Below are positions 41,026 to 47,795 of a DNA stretch of 60,809 nt, piece after piece. The position numbers and the translations under genes are program-made. Below the pieces are notes generated by a model. It had not been told where the DNA came from. It saw nothing but the letters and a program-made list of their open reading frames with translations, and did no database searches. Position 1 is the stretch's first letter, and the number at the start of each line of letters is the position of its first letter. This stretch comes from JAJZJT01 sp049964655 (lineage in GTDB: Bacteria > Actinomycetota > Acidimicrobiia > Acidimicrobiales > RAAP-2), in assembly GCA_049964655.1 (NCBI GenBank), contig JBMFXC010000004.1:1-60809 (forward strand). Reading direction: 5' to 3'.

Positions 41026-42566
41026 CACGGGCGGGCGGGTCCGTGCTCGGTGGCCGGTCGTCTGGCTGCACGCGCCACGTCGGCGTCGATGGTGTCGATA
41101 GCCCGGGCGTGGGCGACGAGGGACCTCCACGGTTCAAAGCGGTGCGCCGGTGCCAAGGGGACCCAGTGGGGGCGGTTCCTGTCGTCGAAGGCGAGTGCAT
41201 ACCCGACAGCGCCGGAGGCGACCACGTCGGGGGGAAGGCGTCGGCGCCACTGGGTGGTGACCGACGCCGCCCGCTGAACGCTTCCGCCGGTGACGAGGTC
41301 GAGGGCCCGGAGCCCCGTGGGGCTTCGTCCCGCCGACAGGGTGCGCACGGGAACCTCGACCTCGCCGGCGAGCACCGAGAGCGCCTCGAGTGTCGCGACG
41401 TCGCCGATGCCGGGGAGCACGACGGTGGTCCCGAAGAGCGAGGGGAACCCGTCGGCCTGGCCGGCCCACCGGTGACGCGCCTGGGAGAGGTCTTGGAGAC
41501 AGGCCAGGGTGAGCAGCCCTTGACTGCCACCCTCGCTCACCATGGCCGGGAGCGCCGGAAGGGGAGCGATGTTGGCAACCTCGTCGAGGGCCAGCAACAC
41601 GGGAGGATGGGCGGTGGGGGTCCTCTGGGTTGCTCGCTCGTAGGTGGCGGTGCGCACGGCGTCGACCAAACCGGCGACGAGTGGTGCGACGAGTGCCTGA
41701 CGCTCCGCCGGGGCGACGACGTAGAGGGTGTCGGCGCTCCTGACGAAGCGAGCCGGGTCGAAGGTGGGGTGGTCGGTGACGGCAAGCGCTGCCTCGGAGC
41801 GCAGGCCGGCTAGCGCGCCCGACGCGGTGGACCAGATGCCGCTCAGCTCGCGTTGGTCCGTCTCGGCGACGCCGGCCAGCAAGTCGGCAGCGATGGCGGC
41901 ACCGGGTGCGGTCGAGCCGGCCAAGACCGTTTCGGCGGGGAGCGCCTGGCGGCGGTCGACCCAGGCGAGCACCGTTCGCAGGGCAGCACCGTCCAGTGCC
42001 GCGGCGAACAGGAGGGGGGCGAGGAGTGCCTGGGCGCGTTCGGTCCAGTGGGAGTGCTCGAGGCGCGTCGTCGGCCCGCCGGCGGAGAGCACGAGCACTC
42101 GCGCCGCACCGAGCGCCCCGTCCCAGGTGGACGCCGTCTGGACCGGCGACCATCGCACGGGGGCGACCGACGGAGGACAGGCGACGGTGCCGCTCGGGTC
42201 GAAGAGCAGGCACCGCCCGAGGTCGCCACGGATACCGGCGGTCGCACGGAGCACGTCGGGCTTGGTAGAGGTGGACACGACGGGGCCGGTGGCCGCGAGC
42301 AGGTTCGGGATGACGAAGCCCGAGGTCTTGCCGGAACGGGGTGGCCCGAGCACGAGCACGGCGTGCTCGGGTGGTGCCGCGCACCACGCGGCGCCAGCGT
42401 GCCCGAGGTAGATGCCCGAGCCGGCACGCTCGGCCGCCTGGCGCGCGGCTCGTGCCAGCGCCGGCACGTCGCAGGCAGTGGCTCGCCTGCCGTCGGCGGA
42501 CGGGCTGGATAGGGCACGGACGTGCCGGGGTCGGAGAGGAACGCCGGGGATCGGTCGAGGTGCCAC
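41001..42566 (-). CDS. VirD4/TraG-type conjugative coupling protein (T4CP)
   Basis: This ATPase links the relaxosome to the transfer channel. Walker A is VLGPPRSGKTSGFVIPNLL (about residues 71-89); Walker B is PPVLLALDEVANIAPLPALP, followed by the usual RNA/DNA-ATPase segment GGSQGLLTLACLQDLSQARH. The 521 residues lack an N-terminal transmembrane pair, so it resembles the soluble TraG-like forms. The GTG at 42566 has AAAGGA upstream. Together with the convergent MobF relaxase it suggests a mobilisable element that borrows another system's pore. Confidence 0.86.
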   Translation of the reverse strand: MAPRPIPGVPLRPRHVRALSSPSADGRRATACDVPALARAARQAAERAGSGIYLGHAGAAWCAAPPEHAVLVLGPPRSGKTSGFVIPNLLAATGPVVSTSTKPDVLRATAGIRGDLGRCLLFDPSGTVACPPSVAPVRWSPVQTASTWDGALGAARVLVLSAGGPTTRLEHSHWTERAQALLAPLLFAAALDGAALRTVLAWVDRRQALPAETVLAGSTAPGAAIAADLLAGVAETDQRELSGIWSTASGALAGLRSEAALAVTDHPTFDPARFVRSADTLYVVAPAERQALVAPLVAGLVDAVRTATYERATQRTPTAHPPVLLALDEVANIAPLPALPAMVSEGGSQGLLTLACLQDLSQARHRWAGQADGFPSLFGTTVVLPGIGDVATLEALSVLAGEVEVPVRTLSAGRSPTGLRALDLVTGGSVQRAASVTTQWRRRLPPDVVASGAVGYALAFDDRNRPHWVPLAPAHRFEPWRSLVAHARAIDTIDADVARAARRPATEHGPARPWGSDSLGR

Positions 42567-42864
42567 GCTCGCTGCGTCCTTTCGGATCGCGTTCGGAGAC
42601 GAGCGGACCGGGCTCGACGACCGTGGCGCCTGGATGCGTCATCAGCAATGGTTGCAAACAAAGGGAAGTTTGTCCACGGGAACCGTTGACGTCGCATCGT
42701 CAGTGGTGGTGGCGGTTGGCGGCCGGGCTGCTCGCCGCGCCGCCGCCGGCTCGGCCGCCGCGTCGACAGAGCTGAGCGCGATGCCTCCGACCTGCGGGAA
42801 TCCTTGACCTCTCGGGTAAAAGCAATTTGGATAGGCACGATCGCGCACAGCCAAGGAGGTGATG
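42567..42864. promoter_or_regulatory. divergent spacer between the coupling-protein and HU genes
   Basis: This 298-bp region has no supported gene. It contains AT-rich patches unusual for this genome (around 42640-42675 and 42815-42840), a small inverted repeat ACAAA-N6-TTTGT (about 42658-42673), and a sigma-70-like promoter for the HU gene, listed separately. Confidence 0.5.
42804..42832 (+). promoter_or_regulatory. sigma-70-like promoter of the HU gene
   Basis: TTGACC (42804-42809), a 17-bp spacer and TTGGAT (42827-42832) precede the HU start by about 33 bp. It is among the few recognisable -35/-10 pairs in the window, which fits an abundant nucleoid protein. Confidence 0.55.
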
Positions 42865-43773
42865 GTGAACACATCGCAGCTCGTCCGAGCGGTCAGCGAG
42901 TCCACGGGGTTGGGGGCTCGGGCCGTCGACGACGTAGTCGACGCGGTGACGGGAACCATCGTCGCGGAAGTCCGTGCTGGGCGGAAGGTGACCATCGTGG
43001 GGTTCGGCACGTTCACGCCGGTCCGGCGAGCGCCTCGTCTCGGAAGGAACCCGCGTACCGGCGCGGCCGTGGCGATCCCGGCGTCGAAGGGTGTCCGGTT
43101 CGCCACCGGTTCGGCGTTCAAGTCGGCGTTGAACCTCAAGGAGGATGTACCGATGGCAGCGAGCACGGCAGCGAGGAAGGCCGGGGCGAAGACCCCGGCA
43201 CCGACGACGGCTGCGCGGACCACCGCCCGTCAGGCGTTGCCCAAGCGGGCTCCCGCCAAGGCGACGGCGCAGACGGCGGCAAAGCGGACCACGACGGGGA
43301 CAGCGGCCGCCACGCGTCCGGTGGCGAAGAAGACCACCGCCACCAAGGCGCCGGCAGCCCAGAAGACCACCGCCGCCAAGGCCGCGGTGCGCAAGACGAC
43401 TGCCACCAAGGCGCCGGCAGTCCAGAAGACCGCGGCCAAGAAGACGGCAGCCAAGAAGACCGCCGCCACCAAGGCCGCGGTGCGCAAGACGACTGCCACC
43501 AAGGCGCCGGCGGCCCAGAAGACCGCGGCCAAGAAGACGGCAGCCAAGAAGACCACCGCCACCAAGGCCGCGGTGCGCAAGACGACCGCCACCAAGGCGC
43601 CGGCGGCCCAGAAGACCGCGGCCAAGAAGACGGCGGCCAAGAAGACGGCAGCCAAGAAGACCACCGCCACCAAGGCCGCGGTGCGCAAGACGACTGCCAC
43701 CAAGGTCGCGGCCCGCAAGACGACTGCCACCAAGGCCGCGGTGCGCAAGACGACCGCCCGCACCCCCCGGTGA
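42865..43773 (+). CDS. hup: HU-family nucleoid protein with histone-H1-like tail
   Basis: This is a DNA-binding and DNA-compacting protein of the HupB/HupS type. Residues 1-~90 are a complete HU domain (NTSQLVRAVSESTGLGARAV, VGFGTFTPVRRAPRLGRNPR with the DNA-binding arm Pro). Residues ~95-302 are a low-complexity Lys/Ala/Thr tail made of repeated KKTAAKK and ATKAAVRKTT units, as in eukaryotic linker histones, and much longer than the ~100-residue mycobacterial tail. AAGGAGGTGAT (42853-42863) perfectly fits the 16S anti-SD; the GTG at 42865 is chosen as start because it gives the HU-type N-terminus and best spacing. A strong hairpin follows. Confidence 0.92.
   Translation: MNTSQLVRAVSESTGLGARAVDDVVDAVTGTIVAEVRAGRKVTIVGFGTFTPVRRAPRLGRNPRTGAAVAIPASKGVRFATGSAFKSALNLKEDVPMAASTAARKAGAKTPAPTTAARTTARQALPKRAPAKATAQTAAKRTTTGTAAATRPVAKKTTATKAPAAQKTTAAKAAVRKTTATKAPAVQKTAAKKTAAKKTAATKAAVRKTTATKAPAAQKTAAKKTAAKKTTATKAAVRKTTATKAPAAQKTAAKKTAAKKTAAKKTTATKAAVRKTTATKVAARKTTATKAAVRKTTARTPR
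43336..43770 (+). repeat. degenerate tandem repeats encoding the HU tail
   Basis: Units of roughly 27-60 bp coding for KKTTATKAAVRKTTATKAP and AAKKTAAKK recur through the last 435 bp of the HU gene. Several adjacent copies are nearly identical, so copy number may vary between strains. Confidence 0.85.
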
Positions 43774-43778
43774 GGTCT

Positions 43779-43807
43779 CGTCGGCCGGCCATGTGGGCCG
43801 GCCGACG
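43779..43807. terminator. 12-bp perfect hairpin between the HU and PIG-L genes
   Basis: CGTCGGCCGGCC (43779-43790) and GGCCGGCCGACG (43796-43807) with a 5-nt loop begin 6 bp after the HU stop. It is symmetrical and lies between convergent genes, so it may stop transcription from both sides. Confidence 0.75.
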
Positions 43808-43855
43808 ACGGCCCTCGCTAGCGTCCCCGGTCCCTCGTCGGGGACGGGCACCGGG

Positions 43856-44686
43856 TCAGACCGCGTCGATGCGGTGGAACGCCTCGCCGCTCGGCAGGCC
43901 CACCAGTGCCCCGTGGGCTGCCAGTTGGGTGGCCACCTTGGTCGCGAAGACCTCACGGGGAGAGTTCCCCGACGGATGGTCGTCGCCGTCGGAAGGCGCG
44001 CCCATGGTCGAGCGGTGCTGGCTGGCGTGGCACCACAGCGCGTCGACTTTGGCCTGTGCGTAGCCGGTTGCGTCCTCGACGTGGTTGGGCAGGTCGGGCT
44101 CGAAGAGGTACAGGCGGCGGGGACGGTGAGGGGCGAGCCCCTGGGCGGGGAAGAAGTGCGGGTCGCGGGCAGCGACGACGGCGCCGAGGACGGCGAAGCC
44201 GGCGGTGCGGTGGTCCGGGTGGAGCCGGTAGCGCCGCCAGGGGTCGTGGACGAAGACCACCTCGGGTCGCACGGTACGCAGCACTCGGCAGATCGCCTCG
44301 CGGGCCCGAGGTGTGTCCTCGAGCTCGCCGTCGACGGCACCGAGGTGGGTGACCGAGGTTCCGGACGCGCCGGCAAGGACGGCCGCAGCCGCCTCGCACT
44401 CAGCCGCGCGCGTCGCGGCGAGGACGGCCGGATCGGCGTCGGGGTCCCAGGTCCCCTTCGAGCCGTCGGTCAGGACGAGGAAGTCGAGCCGGCAGCCGTG
44501 GGCGGCCCATCGGGCGAGTGTTGCTCCGCAACCGAACTCGATGTCGTCCGGGTGGGCTCCGACGGCGAGCACGGACTCGGGGACGTCGTCGCCACTGGTC
44601 ACGGGCCCGGTGGCGAGGAGGTCTCCGACGGGCAGCCCGCTCGGCGTGGTCGACCTGCTCGTCGGATCGCTCCCGGGCGGGGTCAT
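43856..44686 (-). CDS. PIG-L family deacetylase
   Basis: This is a zinc-dependent GlcNAc-type deacetylase-fold protein, related to MshB and Mca of mycothiol metabolism. It has the first metal motif VLAVGAHPDDIEFGCGATLA (AHPDD, about residues 40-59) and the later His in RLHPDHRTAGFAVLGAV. The length is 276 residues. The first ~35 residues are Pro/Ser/Thr-rich and may be disordered. It overlaps the stop of cofC (ATGA), so it is cotranslated with an F420 gene. The substrate is unknown. Confidence 0.86.
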   Translation of the reverse strand: MTPPGSDPTSRSTTPSGLPVGDLLATGPVTSGDDVPESVLAVGAHPDDIEFGCGATLARWAAHGCRLDFLVLTDGSKGTWDPDADPAVLAATRAAECEAAAAVLAGASGTSVTHLGAVDGELEDTPRAREAICRVLRTVRPEVVFVHDPWRRYRLHPDHRTAGFAVLGAVVAARDPHFFPAQGLAPHRPRRLYLFEPDLPNHVEDATGYAQAKVDALWCHASQHRSTMGAPSDGDDHPSGNSPREVFATKVATQLAAHGALVGLPSGEAFHRIDAV

Positions 44687-45324
44687 CGGGCCAGGGCCCC
44701 TGGCAGCGGCGAGACCGGTCCGTGGTCGCCGACCGGGACGACGTCGGCCGGCTCGTCGACGTCCCAGGCCAGGTCCGGCCGGGCGAGCTCGGTGACCGGC
44801 AGCCCGAGGCGCTGGGCCTCGGCGCGGTGGCGGGCGAACGAGCCTGGCCCGTAGGAGAAGCGGAAGCCGGCACCGGTTGGGACGGCGAGCACGTTCGTCC
44901 CGTTCCCGAAGCGGTCGGGGACGAGGACTACGCCGTCACCCGTGTCCACGTCCCAGAGTCGTTCGGCACGGGGAAGATCGGCGTGGGCCACCGTGACCCT
45001 GGCCACGCCGGCCCGACCCAGGCGCTCCACGCCCGCTTCGACGGCACCGTTCAACCCCCGACCGGGCTCCCAGATCACCAAGGCTCCCCGTCGGCGCGCC
45101 CAGGAGGCCACCGCTCGGTCGTCGCACACGACGGCGACCGGGAGCGGTCCGCACGCCTCGAGCACCCGGTCGGCCATGGCCCGCGCCAGCTCGGCGCGCT
45201 CGGCGGCCGAGAGGGCCGGGTGCAGTCGGCACTTGGCCTCGGCGAACGCCTTGACGGGCACGAGCACGGCGGAGGCGCCCAGCGTCAACGCGACGGCGTG
45301 GCGCGAGGGGACGGGTGCGACCAC
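44683..45324 (-). CDS. cofC: 2-phospho-L-lactate guanylyltransferase CofC
   Basis: CofC activates phospholactate or phosphoenolpyruvate with GTP in coenzyme F420 biosynthesis. The nucleotidyltransferase fold begins SAVLVPVKAFAEAKCRLHPA, with LARAMADRVLEACG, the acidic metal-binding segment VTVAHADLPRAERLW and the C-terminal DRFGNGTNVLAVPTGAGFRF. The GTG at 45324 has TACACT 6 bases upstream, a leaderless start, giving 213 residues; longer in-frame extensions overlap the divergent gpsA promoter. It sits first in a two-gene unit with the PIG-L deacetylase. Confidence 0.88.
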   Translation of the reverse strand: MVAPVPSRHAVALTLGASAVLVPVKAFAEAKCRLHPALSAAERAELARAMADRVLEACGPLPVAVVCDDRAVASWARRRGALVIWEPGRGLNGAVEAGVERLGRAGVARVTVAHADLPRAERLWDVDTGDGVVLVPDRFGNGTNVLAVPTGAGFRFSYGPGSFARHRAEAQRLGLPVTELARPDLAWDVDEPADVVPVGDHGPVSPLPGALAR

Positions 45325-45330
45325 GACGCC

Positions 45331-45390
45331 AGTGTAGGGCGGGTCCTCTGGCGGCTCGGGCCCACGCCAGCCGAGGCCCGCGCCTAGGGT
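45331..45390. promoter_or_regulatory. divergent leaderless promoters of cofC and gpsA
   Basis: Within 60 bp lie TACACT on the minus strand (45336-45331), 6 bases before the cofC GTG, and TAGGGT on the plus strand (45385-45390), 7 bases before the gpsA GTG. No -35 elements stand out. Both genes would produce mRNAs without a 5' leader. Confidence 0.5.
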
Positions 45391-45397
45391 GAAGGCC

Positions 45398-46335
45398 GTG
45401 CCCGAACAGGTGGCGGTCATCGGAGCCGGCTCGTGGGGGACGACCGTGGCCACGCTGGCGGTGGCCCACGCGCCGACCATGCTGTGGGCTCGCCACGACG
45501 ACGTGGCCGAGGCGGTCAACCGCCGGCACGAGAACCCCGACTACCTACCCGGCAGGTCCCTCCCGCTGGGATTGCGCGCCAGCAGTGCGCTGTCCGAGGT
45601 GCTCGCCGGGGCCACGGTCGTCCTCATGGCCGTGCCGTCGCATGGCTTCCGCCAGGTGCTGGAGGACCTGGCCCCGCACGTGGGCTCGGACGTCCCGGTG
45701 GTCAGCCTCACCAAGGGGCTCGAGCGGGGGACGCACCTGCGGATGACCGAGCTGGTGACGAACGTGCTACCAGGCCGGCCGGTGGGCGTGTTGACCGGAC
45801 CGAACCTCGCCGTCGAAATTTTGGCCGGGCAGCCAGCGGCCGGTGTGGTGGCGCTCGCCGAAGGGGACGTGGCACGGCGAGTCCAGGCACTGCTCTTCTC
45901 TCCGACGTTTCGCGTCTACACCAACCCCGATGTCGTCGGGTGCGAGATCGCCGGGGCGCTGAAGAACGTGCTGGCGGTTGCCGCGGGCGTGTCCGACGGG
46001 CTCGGGTTCGGTGACAACACGCGGGCTGCCCTCATCACTCGGGGGCTGGCCGAGCTCAGTCGGTTGGGCGCGGCGCTCGGTGGCGCACCGATGACCTTCG
46101 CCGGGCTGGCCGGCGTGGGCGACCTGGTGGCCACGGCCACCAGCGAGAAGAGCCGCAACCGCTCGGTCGGCCTCGCCCTGGGGCAGGGCCAGAGCCTCGC
46201 CGACGTCCTGGCGGGTATGCACATGGTGGCCGAGGGAGTGAAGACCGCCCGACCGATGGTCGAACTGGCGGCGTCGGTCGGGGTCGAAGTGCCCATCGCC
46301 GCACAGGTGGCCGAGCTGCTCGACGGGCGCACGAC
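45398..46335 (+). CDS. gpsA: glycerol-3-phosphate dehydrogenase [NAD(P)+] GpsA, 3' end lost in a gap
   Basis: GpsA reduces dihydroxyacetone phosphate to glycerol 3-phosphate for phospholipid synthesis. It has the Rossmann motif VAVIGAGSWGTTVATLAV, the lysine segment VSLTKGLERGTHLRMTE, the catalytic-Lys region CEIAGALKNVLAVAAGVSDG, and DNTRAALITRGLAEL. The GTG at 45398 has TAGGGT at leaderless spacing; GTG 45389 is the alternative. The sequence stops at the 100-N gap after QVAELLDGR, so about the last 15-25 residues are missing. Everything else is intact. Confidence 0.93.
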
Positions 46336-46435
46336 NNNNNNNNNNNNNNNNNNNNNNNNNNNNNNNNNNNNNNNNNNNNNNNNNNNNNNNNNNNNNNNNN
46401 NNNNNNNNNNNNNNNNNNNNNNNNNNNNNNNNNNN
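46336..46435. other. assembly gap (100 N)
   Basis: This 100-N run hides the gpsA 3' end, the spacer, and probably the start of the cyclase gene. Confidence 0.98.
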
Positions 46436-46436
46436 T

Positions 46437-47795
46437 GGGGCTGACCCGGGTGGGGAACGGCGTGCCGAGGCGCTTGCCCGGGTGCGCTCCCTCCTCCTCG
46501 ACCTCGGTACCAGCCCCGAGGAGATCGACCAGGCGGTGGCCGACGACGTGGTCGACCTGCTCGTGGTCGATCGGCTCCTGGTGCCAGCCGAGCGGCGCTT
46601 GACCCAGACCGAGATCGCCGCCCGCACCGGGTTCCCGGTCGAGCAGGCCCGGCGAGTGTGGCGAGCGCTCGGGTTCCTCGACGTGGACGACGACGCGGCC
46701 GTCTTCACCGAACTGGACGTCGAGGCGGTCGAGCTCTTCCAGTCGATGGTGGCACTCGGACTGGTGGACCTCGACGGAGCAGTGCAGACGGCGCGGGTCA
46801 TCGGTTCGTCGATGGCCCGGATCGCCGAGGCCGAGACCATGCCGGGGAGCATCCCCATCCTCGTCCCGAGCGGCGACAGCGTCGTCGACGCCGACCAGTT
46901 CGCCCGCAACGCCGGTGCGTCGCTGCCGGCCATGGCCCGCCTGCTCGAGTACGTGTGGCGCCGCCACCTGCAGGTGGCGACCCGGCGGGCGATGCTCCTT
47001 CGGGTCCGCGGCGCAGGCAAGGGCGTCACTCCCGACCTGGTGGTCGGCTTCGCCGACATGGTCGGCTACACGCTGCTCAGCCAGCACCTCCGCTACGAGG
47101 AGCTGGCCGCGGTCGTCTCGCGGTTCGAGGAGGTGGCCCACGACACGGTGAACGGTCGCGGGGGGCGGGTCGTCAAGATGATCGGGGACGAGGCGATGTT
47201 CGTGGTGGAGGACCCGGTCTCCGCCGCCGACGTGGGCATGGCCCTGGCCGAGGCGTACGCCGACGACGAGCTGCTCTCGGACGTGCGGGTGGCCATGGCC
47301 ATGGGGCCCGTCCTCGCCCAGGACGGCGACTTCTACGGCCCGGTGGTGAACCTGGCCAGCCGGATGGTCGGCATCGCCCGTCCGGGCACGGTGCTCGTCT
47401 CGGACGAGCTGCACGACGCCCTCGAGGCTGTCCCCGACCACCCCTTCGAGCTCCGGGCGTTGCGGCCCCGGACCGTGAAGGACATCGGGCGGGTCCAGAT
47501 CTGGCGGCTGGCCCGCACCGAGGAGGCGGCCGAGGAGGACCGCCGGTTCTCACCTCGGTGGGAACGAGTCGGCGACGTGCTGCGTGAACGCGAGCCACGA
47601 CGGGGGAGAGGCGCGGCCGTGGTGGCCGACGCGGTGCGCCGCCCGGCACGCACCCCGCGGCCAGGGGCGTTGGACGGCGGGACGTCCGCCGCTCCTCGGC
47701 TGCGTCGCTCAGGCGCCGCTGGAGCGAACCGTGGCGATGCCGAACGGGCGAAGGGGGAAGCTTCCGACGAAGGGCGCCACCGGTCGACCGAGTAG
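46437..47795 (+). CDS. class III adenylate/guanylate cyclase, 5' end in gap
   Basis: This is a predicted cAMP-forming cyclase of the soluble mycobacterial type (Rv1264/Rv2212-like architecture). The first ~180 residues form a helical N-domain (RRLTQTEIAARTGFPVEQAR resembles a regulatory helix-turn-helix). The catalytic domain has FADMVGYTLLSQHLRYEE (first metal Asp), VKMIGDEAMFV (substrate Lys and second metal Asp) and FYGPVVNLASRMV (Asn and Arg of the transition state), so it looks active. The tail of ~80 residues is Arg/Ala-rich. The frame is open back to the gap, so the start is unknown; GTG 46482 is possible. Its 3' end overlaps the convergent mannosidase by 87 bp. Confidence 0.88.
   Translation, partial: GADPGGERRAEALARVRSLLLDLGTSPEEIDQAVADDVVDLLVVDRLLVPAERRLTQTEIAARTGFPVEQARRVWRALGFLDVDDDAAVFTELDVEAVELFQSMVALGLVDLDGAVQTARVIGSSMARIAEAETMPGSIPILVPSGDSVVDADQFARNAGASLPAMARLLEYVWRRHLQVATRRAMLLRVRGAGKGVTPDLVVGFADMVGYTLLSQHLRYEELAAVVSRFEEVAHDTVNGRGGRVVKMIGDEAMFVVEDPVSAADVGMALAEAYADDELLSDVRVAMAMGPVLAQDGDFYGPVVNLASRMVGIARPGTVLVSDELHDALEAVPDHPFELRALRPRTVKDIGRVQIWRLARTEEAAEEDRRFSPRWERVGDVLREREPRRGRGAAVVADAVRRPARTPRPGALDGGTSAAPRLRRSGAAGANRGDAERAKGEASDEGRHRSTE

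Noticed and set aside
39551..42566. Complete integrative conjugative element
   Set aside because: Only a relaxase and a coupling protein are visible; integrase, excisionase, VirB4-type ATPase and entry-exclusion genes are absent.
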